Assembly: GCA_964461435.1 (NCBI GenBank)
Contig: CAYWUI010000007.1
Span: 32,598-96,597 of the forward strand
From: G020354785 sp964461435
GTDB lineage: Bacteria > Bacteroidota > Bacteroidia > Bacteroidales > UBA10428
Direction: 5' to 3'
DNA length: 64,000 nt
Both the position numbers and the translations under genes were made by a program. Of the stretch, positions 54,901 through 63,693 are shown piece after piece; the stretch's first letter is position 1; each line of letters opens with the position of its first letter. Under the pieces are notes generated by a model. It was not told the DNA's origin. It saw only the letters and a list, made by a program, of their open reading frames with translations, and searched no databases.

Positions 54901-55097
54901 TTTTCGTCGGTACTTGTATATTCTCCGGTTGAGGATAGTGAAACTATTGCTTGTTTCAAAGGGATTCCCGAACCTGATTCGAGAATAATACCATGAAGCG
55001 TGTCATGCACTTGCTGGCTATTGGCTATTGAAATTCCAAGAAAGAGAAAGAATAACAGGAACCGGATAAAAAGTATTTGTTTATTAGCTTTTGTCAT
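51978..55097 (-). CDS. SusC/RagA-family TonB-dependent transporter (fasciclin unit 2)
   Basis: A 1039-residue transporter. The signal peptide ends near ISIANSQ. A carboxypeptidase-regulatory-like domain (about residues 30-110, LHGIILESGSGIPLKQAIV) is followed by the plug (AMKGKVAGMNVIEHSGMPGH, INIRGLSS, EPIVFVDGMI, SHLGSAGSNGIIYVNTEQ) and the barrel, ending in TIIFGIKLGL. The plug is divergent: the usual PxALYGSRAxNGVI is SHLGSAGSNGIIYV. No clear TonB box is seen. Noticeably more AT-rich than the rightward susC genes. Pairs with the adjacent SusD. Confidence 0.93.
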   Translation of the reverse strand: MTKANKQILFIRFLLFFLFLGISIANSQQVHDTLHGIILESGSGIPLKQAIVSLSSTGEYTSTDENGAFTILLPGKNERLIVNFPGYHTSSFIAKDKKVNIIYVTKLVYKSDEETYLNPIEENVIRSSTSAVSVIPKKEFDKTSAATFDQAMKGKVAGMNVIEHSGMPGHNTWINIRGLSSIYAKNEPIVFVDGMIHETRYSINSLIDGYMLNNMELIDLDDIVDVSVIKTGESHLGSAGSNGIIYVNTEQSKETSTAIYFNSSGGLSLAPSKLEVMDAGQYKNYFTDMLTSQGYSSDQINTMYPWLNGGPESSPEYYRYNNNTDWQKENFKMSALQKYHLFIKGGDDIATYNISTGYLRQGGPYDNWRYSRYNLRLNGRINITNKFSVIPNSKLSLSDIHLSNMGPYTNTNPVLAGLRNPPLAAPYEKTIYGTELAHFDDVSVFNESNPSAIIENSLGSGRDVHLVTSVKALFKLSSKLSVSNLTGISFNNDRESIFIPGLGIVHTGIIRNSPRDMVTEFRSTQNFTTINYKNIFKNIHLVGINAGFRYMSNTYKNNIAVDYNTPTDDFRSLGLGSGYEYLRISDGEVNGLKWLSYFGQVNYSFLDKYYLSGSVSVDGCSGLNENNRFNVYPSISAAWRIIEDRLNDRALLNDLKMRVSWDLSGNMFSQVYNFSKLLYTGRPYNNLGVVVRDYNPNYDLEIEKKSTINVGFDLSMMKKGLNLQLDYYYSNIDNLIINQQLPDNYGFTNYYNNGGKMYNSGIELSINSRTYSNDLTIILDGTFATQLSRVKKLDFIDSETSFLTTNVFNAEYITSENQPLNAFYGYKTLGIYKSNEEANGIIGPKGWQMGAGDVIFEDLDGNNIIDDKDKQIIGDPNPFIFGGFSASISYKTYEFIAAFNYSVGNDVFNYVRYQMTAMDSYANQSPDVLDRWSPNNMDASLPKATFGDPVGNNVFSDRWIEDGSYLKLKELKISKELEKFQRFGKEIVVYLSASNIFTLTKYTGYDPEMMYLNDPFLLGQDLGKIPPLRTIIFGIKLGL

Positions 55098-55192
55098 TTC
55101 ACTTTTATTTAAGGAGTTAAGTCAATTCTTATTAAATATGTAAGTATAAATTAGTTACATTTATTACACATACTTCTATGTTTTATTTTTAA

Positions 55193-56701
55193 TTAAATAG
55201 GTGTAAATATCAATCTATCCCACCAAATAGCGCCAGGTATTATGGTAACTATTTTAACAGTATGTTGTTTTGTTTCAGTAAATTCAACTTCTGCAATATT
55301 TACAGGCGAACCACCCCATACTCCTTGAGAAAAACGTGTCACAACACCCAATGGAGCCCCATCGAGGTACCATTCAAAAGATGCGTTTTCTGTTCCAAAA
55401 CCTCCAAACCAGAATGAAGAAAATTTATATTTCCCTTTCATAATTTTAGGAGTCGTCAATTCTATCCAAAAATATCCCATTGTGGATAAGCCATCATCGT
55501 TTACAAGATTTTGACCTTGCTTATAATAATACATCAGATAATCACCCTCCCATTTAATTCCTTCAAACGTATTTTGACCATCGTAAAATCTTCTATAGTA
55601 TTTTCCATAGCAAGCTAATCGTTTGAGATCAAAATAATCTGTAGTTTCAAAAATTACCGTCGCCGGCTTGGCTTCAACATAAGGAAGAAGAGAGTTTACC
55701 GTATGAATTGTACCATTTTTAGCAGGTATATTCGATAATTCTAAATAAAAAGTTGTAAAAGTATCAGCTTCTTCATTTATTTTATATTCTTTTCTTACAT
55801 CGATATTAAGATAACTATTAAAGGAAATGACAGGATAAACCTTTACTCCGCTAAAATCGGATAAATAATATGTCTCAGACAAACAGTGATATTCCATATA
55901 TCTATAGAATCCATTATCAGGATCGGTTAAATCACCGCCAGTTGAATATTTATTAATAAGATCATTAATATTATTAATCCCGTAACGATTATACAAAGTA
56001 TCCGGTACGGCTAATATGGTAAAATATGCACGCACTTCAATATCTCCGTAGGGGAATGAAATGGTTTTTAATGTATCCTTTATTTTTGTTTGTTCCAATC
56101 CCTCCAGAAAAATTGAATATCCCGGAGTAGCTGCAAGTACATCAAAAATATTATCTGTAACCAAATCTAATACTTTATCAATATGCTGCACATAACCATT
56201 AGAAGTTTTAACATCTCTTTTTATAATTTTAGCTTTTTTATTAAGAATAATATCAGATCCTGAGAATTCTGATGTAATATAATCCCCTAAAGCGTTTTTT
56301 TCGGGTAAAGCTCCGAATCCGATACTACTGGTTGCAATCTCAATAGGAAATAGATGATTATAAACTAAATCTTTTAAGTAAGTGGAATCAAGTTCGTTAT
56401 AAGAACTTACATTTTTAGTTTTATAAAATTCTTCCATGGCTGTATTAGTAGGCAGTAGTAAAGTAAATGGTCCTCTAACACGTAACAGGTTTTTAATACC
56501 TGTTGTTTCTAATATACCGTAAAATTCAGAGAATTGGTCAGAATTAGCAGCTACGTATTCAGTTATTACCTGGTTTTCTGATTTCGGTTTCCATTCATCT
56601 ATCTTATCTTCGCAACCTGCAATCATAATTAATAAACAGGATACAAGAAAACCAAACAAGAATTTTTTTGGTTTTCTCTCTATTTTTTGTTGTAAGCTCA
56701 T
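55193..56701 (-). CDS. Fasciclin-domain lipoprotein (unit 2)
   Basis: A 502-residue lipoprotein (signal LLIMIAGCEDKID, Cys30). Two fasciclin (FAS1) domains are seen: residues about 45-185 (GPFTLLLPTNTAMEEFYK, LVYNHLF, GYVQHIDKVLDL) and about 185-345 (TPGYSIFLEGLEQ, YFTILAVPDTLYNRYG, MEYHCLSETY, NGTIHTVNSLLPY). A C-terminal domain of about 150 residues (DGQNTFEGIKWEG, FWFGGFGTENASFEWYLDG, WWDRLIFTPI) looks beta-rich and unrelated to FAS1, possibly ligand-binding. FAS1 domains mediate adhesion or protein contacts. It lies 96 bases upstream of susC and 52 bases downstream of the previous SusD, all on the - strand. Confidence 0.88.
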   Translation of the reverse strand: MSLQQKIERKPKKFLFGFLVSCLLIMIAGCEDKIDEWKPKSENQVITEYVAANSDQFSEFYGILETTGIKNLLRVRGPFTLLLPTNTAMEEFYKTKNVSSYNELDSTYLKDLVYNHLFPIEIATSSIGFGALPEKNALGDYITSEFSGSDIILNKKAKIIKRDVKTSNGYVQHIDKVLDLVTDNIFDVLAATPGYSIFLEGLEQTKIKDTLKTISFPYGDIEVRAYFTILAVPDTLYNRYGINNINDLINKYSTGGDLTDPDNGFYRYMEYHCLSETYYLSDFSGVKVYPVISFNSYLNIDVRKEYKINEEADTFTTFYLELSNIPAKNGTIHTVNSLLPYVEAKPATVIFETTDYFDLKRLACYGKYYRRFYDGQNTFEGIKWEGDYLMYYYKQGQNLVNDDGLSTMGYFWIELTTPKIMKGKYKFSSFWFGGFGTENASFEWYLDGAPLGVVTRFSQGVWGGSPVNIAEVEFTETKQHTVKIVTIIPGAIWWDRLIFTPI

Positions 56702-56752
56702 AAAATAGTGTTTTATTGTAAAATAAATATAAATTTAAGAATAATCCTCTTT

Positions 56753-58204
56753 TTATCTCTCATAATAAGGATTTTGTTTAAGTTGATTATTATATAGTAT
56801 TTCATCCTGATGAATTGGTAAATAATAACTTAATGTATCAGTTATTTTTGATTTTAATATTGCACGCTGTTGAGCATTAGATGCTCTTGAAAGAATAACA
56901 TCCATTATAATTTCTTTTCTATCAAATTTTTCTTTTTTGGCCCACCTGAGTAAATCAAACCATCTCTTTCCTTCAACTGCAAATTCCCGGGCGCGTTCAT
57001 TCATTAAAGAGGTCATAAATCCATCGTATGTTAATTGGATAATATGAGTTTGACCGGCTCTTTCAGCAACTTGTCTTACAAGGTAATTTGCATCTGTAAG
57101 ATTCCCGATTCCTGCTAACGCTTCAGCCTTAATTAAAAGTACATCTGCATACCGGTAATATATATAATTTGCATCCCGCTGATTAGCATTTCTTGGTAAG
57201 GTTTCATTTAAACCCTCATACTTTTGAGTAGGTCCTATACTTCCGCATAATCGGATATCAGTTCTTTCATAAATACCTTTTAATTTGGTAGTTGGATTCA
57301 TTGCACCAAGAAGCGAGGTATAAATAGGATTCTCCTGCTTTTCCAGGTTATCATCAAATTGAATTTCAAAAATACTTTCAATCATGGAATTGCCCGGATA
57401 ATATAAGCTAAACCAGCTACTATTTGGTTCTAAACCGAACATTCCTGTATTTATTATGGAGTCGCAATATACGATAGCTTCATCGTATCTTTCGCTCCAT
57501 AACAGTACATCGGCCAACAAGGCTTGAATAGAATATTTATTTGCCCGTCCTTTATAAAATGTTGGTTCCGATATGAATTCAGTAGTATAAGCTATTCCAC
57601 TGGCCTTTTTTAAATCATTAACTATCTGATTTAAAACAACATTCTCAGGACTTTTAGGCAGATAAATATCAACCGTGTCAGAAACAGAAGCCCTAAGAAC
57701 GAGAGGAACGTCTTTCCATAACCTTACCAGGTAAAAATAACTTAATGATCTGAGAAAAAGCATTTCTGCATCCATGAAATTTATCAAACTTTGGGAAAAA
57801 GAATTATCTTTTTCTTTCACAATAGGCGCGTAATACATTACTGTATTTGCAAGGTTTATGGCTTTGTAATATTCGCTCCATTTTACATCCCCGTTTGTAG
57901 ACGTGATGTCACTATTGGCAATACGGTTATAACCGCTAAATTCAGCTCGTGTGGCAATATTTACCATGTCCCCCCGTAACTCTCCGAAAATAAGAGATTT
58001 CATGACAGTTCCTCTAAAGGCATCGTATGCTGCGGCCATACAAGATTCTACATCTTCTTTGGTATTCCAGAATTCCTGTTTTATCAAATCATTTTCAGGT
58101 TCAATATCAAGCCATGCATTACAACCAGGTAATGCAACAAAAACTAAAATAACTATGGATTTAATTATATATTTATTACTGATTTTTATATTCATAATTT
58201 TCAT
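56753..58204 (-). CDS. SusD/RagB-family nutrient-binding lipoprotein (fasciclin unit 1)
   Basis: A 483-residue lipoprotein (signal VALPGCNAWLDIEPEND, Cys28). Family features are the DIEPENDLIKQEFW start, MDAEMLFLRSLSYFYLVRLW, ALLADVLLWSERYDEAIVYC, YIYYRYADVLLIKAEALAGIG and REFAVEGKRWFDLLRWAKKE. A second ATG at 58195 could also serve as start. It lies 21 bases after the upstream susC and is the binding partner of that protein. Confidence 0.93.
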   Translation of the reverse strand: MKIMNIKISNKYIIKSIVILVFVALPGCNAWLDIEPENDLIKQEFWNTKEDVESCMAAAYDAFRGTVMKSLIFGELRGDMVNIATRAEFSGYNRIANSDITSTNGDVKWSEYYKAINLANTVMYYAPIVKEKDNSFSQSLINFMDAEMLFLRSLSYFYLVRLWKDVPLVLRASVSDTVDIYLPKSPENVVLNQIVNDLKKASGIAYTTEFISEPTFYKGRANKYSIQALLADVLLWSERYDEAIVYCDSIINTGMFGLEPNSSWFSLYYPGNSMIESIFEIQFDDNLEKQENPIYTSLLGAMNPTTKLKGIYERTDIRLCGSIGPTQKYEGLNETLPRNANQRDANYIYYRYADVLLIKAEALAGIGNLTDANYLVRQVAERAGQTHIIQLTYDGFMTSLMNERAREFAVEGKRWFDLLRWAKKEKFDRKEIIMDVILSRASNAQQRAILKSKITDTLSYYLPIHQDEILYNNQLKQNPYYER

Positions 58205-58224
58205 TTTTTAAGTTCTAAATATGA

Positions 58225-61200
58225 TTAAAATGCAATATTCAAACCAAGAGTATATCTAATACTTGGCGGAGTACGGCTGTAATCTTTTGGTAATTGATCG
58301 GGTCGGGATGGAAGTCCGACTTCCGGGTCCTGACCGGAATAATTTGTCCAGGTACGTAAATTATAACCGGTAATATAAATTTTCATGTTTGAGAGTTTTA
58401 ATCTTTCAACCAGTTTTTTTGGCAACTCATAAGTTAATGAGATAGTCTTCAAACGCAAAAATGATCCATCTTCAACAAACCGGCTGGATCCAAGCCAGTT
58501 AAATCCTTCATTGTATAATGCCCTGGGCATATCTGTTGTATCACCTTCTGATCTCCACCTCGAGTTTGTTGCAGTACTTTGATTATCGTGATTGTACATT
58601 TTTTCTGTATCCATACGGGTTTGGTTTATGATTTCATTTCCAAGTCTGAAATAAAGGAACGCATTTAAAACAAAATTTTTTATTTGTATACGAGGGCCTA
58701 ATCCTCCTGTCAATTCCGGATTTGTATCACCCAAATAAATAATGTCAAGCTCATCAATTTTTCCATCATAGTTCACATCCTGGTAGTGAGCGTCTCCGGG
58801 TTGATAAACATAAGCGCTTGAACCTCCGTGAATCATTCGCATGGGTGTTGTTTCTCCTACTGCGTAAATATAATTGCCGTTTTCATCCCGAACATACGTG
58901 CTCTCTATAGTTGGGTAAGCGCCCAGATAATTATATCCGAAAAATCCTCCTATCGCATAGCCCGGGACAATGATTTGTCTATAATTACCGTTTTCCAGCA
59001 TGTTTCCATAAACCTGGCTGACATTCTCCGGCCAGCTAATTACAATATTTTGATTGTGTGCAATGTTGAAGTTAGCACTAAATTTAAAATCGCGTCTATC
59101 AAGTATTACATAATCAACAGAAAATTCAAATCCTTTATTTTTAAGCTGTCCTTCATTTCTTGCCATATTTTCAAATCCAGACTGTGAGGGTATTCTCGTA
59201 TCTTCCTTTTTCATAAATAAATCGTGGGTAGTTTTATCGTACACGTCAAACTCAATATTTAACCGGTATTTAATCGCTGCAAAAGATAAACCGACATTGA
59301 TTTGTTCAATAATTTCGGGCCTTAAAGCCGTTAATTCAATACCATTGGGCTCAACTCCTGGCATATTCAGGTAAGCAAGGTCTGATCCTGCCCCATATGT
59401 ACTAAAATAAAGGTAATTATCTTCAGGATTATTACCTGATTTACCCCAGCTTCCTCTTAATCTAAAGTCATCAATAAATTTACTATTTTTAAGCGGCCAT
59501 TCTTCAGATATTCGCCAGGCAACAGAGGCTGATGGAAATAAATTCCACCTGGACTCACGGCTGTATTTTGAATTCCCTTCTAATTTTGATCCAAGTGATA
59601 TGATATATTTATCTTTAAATTTATAATTAGCGCCTAAAAAATATCCGAGCGAATGATATTCTGAGAATAATGCTTCCATCCCGGTAATGGAATTATTGAT
59701 GGTTGTTTGTTCGAAAGGTGATGAAGACCGGCTTGTGGTTACACGAAATCCGCGTGTCATTGTAGCTTCAGCGTCAAATTGCCCAAGTAAAATTAAGTCG
59801 TGATTTTCAGATATAACCGGTTTATAAATAATTTTTGTGAAATTAAATAGCGATGTTTTCTTTTTATACTCGTCAGTTGCTTTATTTGTGATATCGTCAT
59901 CATAATTATATCCGACAGCATTATATGGTAAAAATTTTTCAATTTTATTATCAAACATATCGAGAGTAACTGATGATTGAAATGTTAAAGAAGGAATTAT
60001 TTCATATAAAACAGTGAAACCTGCTCTTAAATCATCCCTTATTCTTTTGTGCTTCGCTAAAGTAGCAAATGCAACCGGATTGACTATATCATTAGCATTT
60101 CCCTGTAAAGTAGTTGTCGGCGTGAAAAATTCATCGTAGACTACATTGCTTGTATCTCTTACATAAACTGACAGGTTTGGCATTTTTCGGTACGCCATTG
60201 TCCGTAATGATTTATCGAATTTAAAATAATCATCTTCAAAATCATAATTCGCATCCTGATCCCATCTTGTAAATAATACATCACTATTGAATTTAAGTTT
60301 CGAAGACAGGTCATAATCAAATGCCGTTCTTATGTTTAATTTTTTCAAATCGGTATTTATGGTTGTCCCATTTTCATCCTGGTATCCCATAGATATGCTA
60401 TACCTGGATTTTTCACCTCCGCCATTAACAGAAAAATTATGTTGATGAGTTAATGCATCCCTGGTAATTTCTTTGATCCAATTGGTATTTTGAGCATAAT
60501 TATAATATTCTTCCCAGTTTTTGTCAAATGCAATTTCTCGGGCTCTTGAATCTGTTTGAAAAAAATTGTTCCTGGATTCCAAGTTATAGTGGCTTTCTGC
60601 AATAAGCATGGCGTAACCGCCACCATCAAGCATAGGAATTGCATCGGGTTCATGGGCCAAAGTGATTTTTGCGGTATACTCAAAAATAGGTTTAGATTTA
60701 ATACCTCTTTTGGTTTTAATCATCAAAACGCCGTTTGATGCCCTGGAACCCCAGATGGCAGATGAACCGGCGTCTTTCAATACTTCAATAGATTCAATAT
60801 CTTCAGGCGCCACATCAATAAGGTTACCGAATTTTTCTATATCAGCGCCGGCTAAATCAAAATCATCCATTTGAGTATCATAAGGAATACCATTGACTAC
60901 TATCAAAGGGTTGTTGCGTGCATTGAGTGTTGCGGTTCCTCGAATTCGAATATTTAATCCAGCCCCCGGATCTCCCGAAACTGATGTTATATCAACATTA
61001 CCTAGCCTACCTTGTAACATTTCTTCTACTGTTGTTGTCATGCTTGAATGCAATTCTTTAAGTTCAATACGTGAAACAGCAATAGCCCGGTCACGAATGG
61101 GAACTACACCATCATTTCCCATTTTTTTCCCTGTTATTGTAACTTCATCCATCAATGTAGATTTCGGCTTGAGTATTAAATCAATCCGGGTACGACTATT

Positions 61201-61476
61201 TATATCTACTACTTGTTTTTCGTACCCGATCATTGAAACTTGAACTTGTGCATTGGCAGAACTTAACTTAATAATGTAATTACCATTATAATCTGTGGTT
61301 GTTCCATTTAAGTATCTGCCATTTTTATCAACTTCAACTACATTCACTCCTATTAATGGTTGGTTATCATCTTCATCGGAGATGTGCCCATTTACAAGAA
61401 AAACCTGTGCGTTTGTACTGCATGAAATAAGCATCAGTATTCCGATAATTATAATTTGAAGGTTTTTGTCTTTCAT
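58225..61476 (-). CDS. SusC/RagA-family TonB-dependent transporter (fasciclin unit 1)
   Basis: A 1083-residue transporter. The signal peptide ends near SCSTNAQ. A carboxypeptidase-regulatory-like domain (about residues 25-110, VNGHISDEDDNQPLIGVNVV), a TonB-box-like DEVTITG, the plug (MLQGRLGNVDITSVSGDPGA, NNPLIVVNGIPYD, DAGSSAIWGSRASNGVLMIKT) and the barrel, ending YTLGLNIAF, follow. The substrate is undetermined. It follows the four-domain fasciclin gene by 57 bases and precedes its SusD by 21. Confidence 0.95.
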   Translation of the reverse strand: MKDKNLQIIIIGILMLISCSTNAQVFLVNGHISDEDDNQPLIGVNVVEVDKNGRYLNGTTTDYNGNYIIKLSSANAQVQVSMIGYEKQVVDINSRTRIDLILKPKSTLMDEVTITGKKMGNDGVVPIRDRAIAVSRIELKELHSSMTTTVEEMLQGRLGNVDITSVSGDPGAGLNIRIRGTATLNARNNPLIVVNGIPYDTQMDDFDLAGADIEKFGNLIDVAPEDIESIEVLKDAGSSAIWGSRASNGVLMIKTKRGIKSKPIFEYTAKITLAHEPDAIPMLDGGGYAMLIAESHYNLESRNNFFQTDSRAREIAFDKNWEEYYNYAQNTNWIKEITRDALTHQHNFSVNGGGEKSRYSISMGYQDENGTTINTDLKKLNIRTAFDYDLSSKLKFNSDVLFTRWDQDANYDFEDDYFKFDKSLRTMAYRKMPNLSVYVRDTSNVVYDEFFTPTTTLQGNANDIVNPVAFATLAKHKRIRDDLRAGFTVLYEIIPSLTFQSSVTLDMFDNKIEKFLPYNAVGYNYDDDITNKATDEYKKKTSLFNFTKIIYKPVISENHDLILLGQFDAEATMTRGFRVTTSRSSSPFEQTTINNSITGMEALFSEYHSLGYFLGANYKFKDKYIISLGSKLEGNSKYSRESRWNLFPSASVAWRISEEWPLKNSKFIDDFRLRGSWGKSGNNPEDNYLYFSTYGAGSDLAYLNMPGVEPNGIELTALRPEIIEQINVGLSFAAIKYRLNIEFDVYDKTTHDLFMKKEDTRIPSQSGFENMARNEGQLKNKGFEFSVDYVILDRRDFKFSANFNIAHNQNIVISWPENVSQVYGNMLENGNYRQIIVPGYAIGGFFGYNYLGAYPTIESTYVRDENGNYIYAVGETTPMRMIHGGSSAYVYQPGDAHYQDVNYDGKIDELDIIYLGDTNPELTGGLGPRIQIKNFVLNAFLYFRLGNEIINQTRMDTEKMYNHDNQSTATNSRWRSEGDTTDMPRALYNEGFNWLGSSRFVEDGSFLRLKTISLTYELPKKLVERLKLSNMKIYITGYNLRTWTNYSGQDPEVGLPSRPDQLPKDYSRTPPSIRYTLGLNIAF

Positions 61477-61533
61477 ATTAAGCTAATGGTTTTAGAATAA
61501 ACAGTTATAATATAAAATAATTCATAAAGTTTA

Positions 61534-63693
61534 TTATTCGTATTTTAAACATTTGTTAATTTTATGTACTACGGCATATTCTGCCAAATTATTGGCATTT
61601 GCATGTAATAAAGAAATTATTTGACCTGAATTATCCTGAACCTGAAGGTTTTTTAGACTATTAACAATAGTTAAATTTGAATATATTATATTGTCTTCCT
61701 CAATAGTATAACGTTGTGTAGGAAATGTTCCGGATACCAAACCATCATCAAATATACAATATTCTCTTATAAAATGATATTGAAGAAAATTTCTTAATGA
61801 ATCAATATCCGATGGAATTAATCCAGCCGTTTCAGCTTCAGAAATTGCTTGATTGTCAGGTGCAAAAACTGTCCATTGATCTGTTTCTGAGGAGAAAACA
61901 ATTCTCGGAGTTTTTATATTTGTTTCGTATTTGTCTTGAAGACTATCAATTAACCCGGCTTCAAATAATAAATCAGTGAAACTTGAGTAATCAGGATCAT
62001 CCAATAATAACTGGGCAATATTACCAGGTTTTTTAATTACATTATCAATATTATAAAGTATGCCGTTTTTATCGTTTTCTATTTTTTCATCTATATTATT
62101 ATAATCTCCGCTGATAAAATTACCTCCTCCATAAATTAAATTATTATTATAGTATATATGGTTGCCGGAGGCCATTCTTATAAAGCCCTCACCACTTAAA
62201 TCATCATATTTTCCATAACAAAAATGATCTTGTACAAAATAATATATATCCTCTTCATCCAGTTCCCTGAAAATACCATCGGTACCTTTTCTCATAATAA
62301 TTACGGAGCCGTCCTCTTGTTTGCTGGAAATTATTCCATATTGGCTTAATTGGTCATTTGCAGGTGCAAAGAGTGTAACAACCTTATCTGTATTTGAAAG
62401 TGCATTAAGCAAACCTGCGGAATTAATAGCATATAATAAAGTGGAATAATTTATATTGTATAGTATCGGACCCGGTACACAGGTGAAAACATTCGGTTCA
62501 AGTACCCTGTTCATTGCGTATAAAACGCCATTACTACACATTTGTCCGGTAGCAAAATCTTTCGAAATGTCAACTTCTATTATATCACCATAAAAGTTTT
62601 TAAAGCCTCTTTCTATACGGGATATAAGATCAAGCCTGTCTTTTAAATGTGATTGTAGAAGATATACCCAATATAATTCAGGTACACTGTCAATTGCAGG
62701 ATAATATTTTAAAACTGTATTGTCTAAATAATCCTGAAATACATTGTCGTAAGGGACATAGGCTGTAAACATATATAACCATGTGCCTTCAGTACCTCCC
62801 GCGTCCGGCCCGTATTCATTTGCAAAATCAATAATTTGGCTATAGGATTTATTGTAAATTCTTTCTTTATCTTTATTGACCCCCGCTACATTATATCTTG
62901 CAAACCGCTGTGCTAAATCATAAAATATACCAAATGAATCCTGGTGATCATGTAAATATTTATCGATAGTAGGGATGGGTTTAACAACCCTGTCTATGTA
63001 ATAAATAAAACCACTGGATGTCCTGACTTCAGCTTCGGTAACCATGGCATCATTCCACTGGGTGCCGCCCCATTTACTGCCGGGATACATAAACAAATAA
63101 TCCGATCCTTCAGTATCACCATAATAATCATGAAAATATTCTGTTGTAAAAAATGGTATAAATGTATTGTTAGTATAAATTCTTAAAGTATCTCCTTTAA
63201 ATGTAGGATAATAACGGGCTACTTCTAAGTATTCCTTGGGAACTGAATATGTCCGCTTTCGTAAGAATAAGCTGCCATATTCGCCTTCGGGAGTTTCTAA
63301 TTGCCCCCATGAATATTCATATAGTAATTGGTTACGTGACCGGGGATTGATTAAAATATGCAAGCCGAATAATTCTTTAGCTTCAGTTTCACTTAAGTCC
63401 CCAATTGAATCAATGCCGCGTTCTTCCATATACGCCTCAAAAGCGCTGTCATTTGGAACAAATAACGTAAAAAGTTGGTTTTCAATCGAGGTTCTATAAT
63501 CGGCCTTATCCATAAGGGCAAGAAAATGGTTGCAATTACCTTTTTCTATTAAAGTATTAATATTATCACCCTTAAGCCATCCTGGTGTTTTGAACCTTTC
63601 ATGTGGATCTTCGCAGCCATAAAGAACAAATATCGCTAAAAATATAATGATGAATTGATGGCATATAAGCTGCATGTTTTTAACTTTTTTCAT
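61534..63693 (-). CDS. Fasciclin-domain lipoprotein with four FAS1 repeats (unit 1)
   Basis: A 719-residue lipoprotein (signal FVLYGCEDPHERF, Cys27). Four fasciclin-type segments can be traced: about 35-225 (YRTSIENQLFTLFVPNDSAF, GLHILINPR, SSGFIYYIDRVVKPI), 225-400 (WLYMFTAYVPYDNVFQDYL, LQSHLKD, SNGVLYAMNRVLEPN), 400-555 (KVVTLFAPANDQLSQYG, QDHFCYG, NGILYNIDNVIKKPG) and 555-719 (WTVFAPDNQAISEAE, LQYHFIREY, AEYAVVHKINKC). It is first in the six-gene leftward series. The role is not known; surface adhesion or partnering with SusCD is inferred. Confidence 0.88.
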   Translation of the reverse strand: MKKVKNMQLICHQFIIIFLAIFVLYGCEDPHERFKTPGWLKGDNINTLIEKGNCNHFLALMDKADYRTSIENQLFTLFVPNDSAFEAYMEERGIDSIGDLSETEAKELFGLHILINPRSRNQLLYEYSWGQLETPEGEYGSLFLRKRTYSVPKEYLEVARYYPTFKGDTLRIYTNNTFIPFFTTEYFHDYYGDTEGSDYLFMYPGSKWGGTQWNDAMVTEAEVRTSSGFIYYIDRVVKPIPTIDKYLHDHQDSFGIFYDLAQRFARYNVAGVNKDKERIYNKSYSQIIDFANEYGPDAGGTEGTWLYMFTAYVPYDNVFQDYLDNTVLKYYPAIDSVPELYWVYLLQSHLKDRLDLISRIERGFKNFYGDIIEVDISKDFATGQMCSNGVLYAMNRVLEPNVFTCVPGPILYNINYSTLLYAINSAGLLNALSNTDKVVTLFAPANDQLSQYGIISSKQEDGSVIIMRKGTDGIFRELDEEDIYYFVQDHFCYGKYDDLSGEGFIRMASGNHIYYNNNLIYGGGNFISGDYNNIDEKIENDKNGILYNIDNVIKKPGNIAQLLLDDPDYSSFTDLLFEAGLIDSLQDKYETNIKTPRIVFSSETDQWTVFAPDNQAISEAETAGLIPSDIDSLRNFLQYHFIREYCIFDDGLVSGTFPTQRYTIEEDNIIYSNLTIVNSLKNLQVQDNSGQIISLLHANANNLAEYAVVHKINKCLKYE

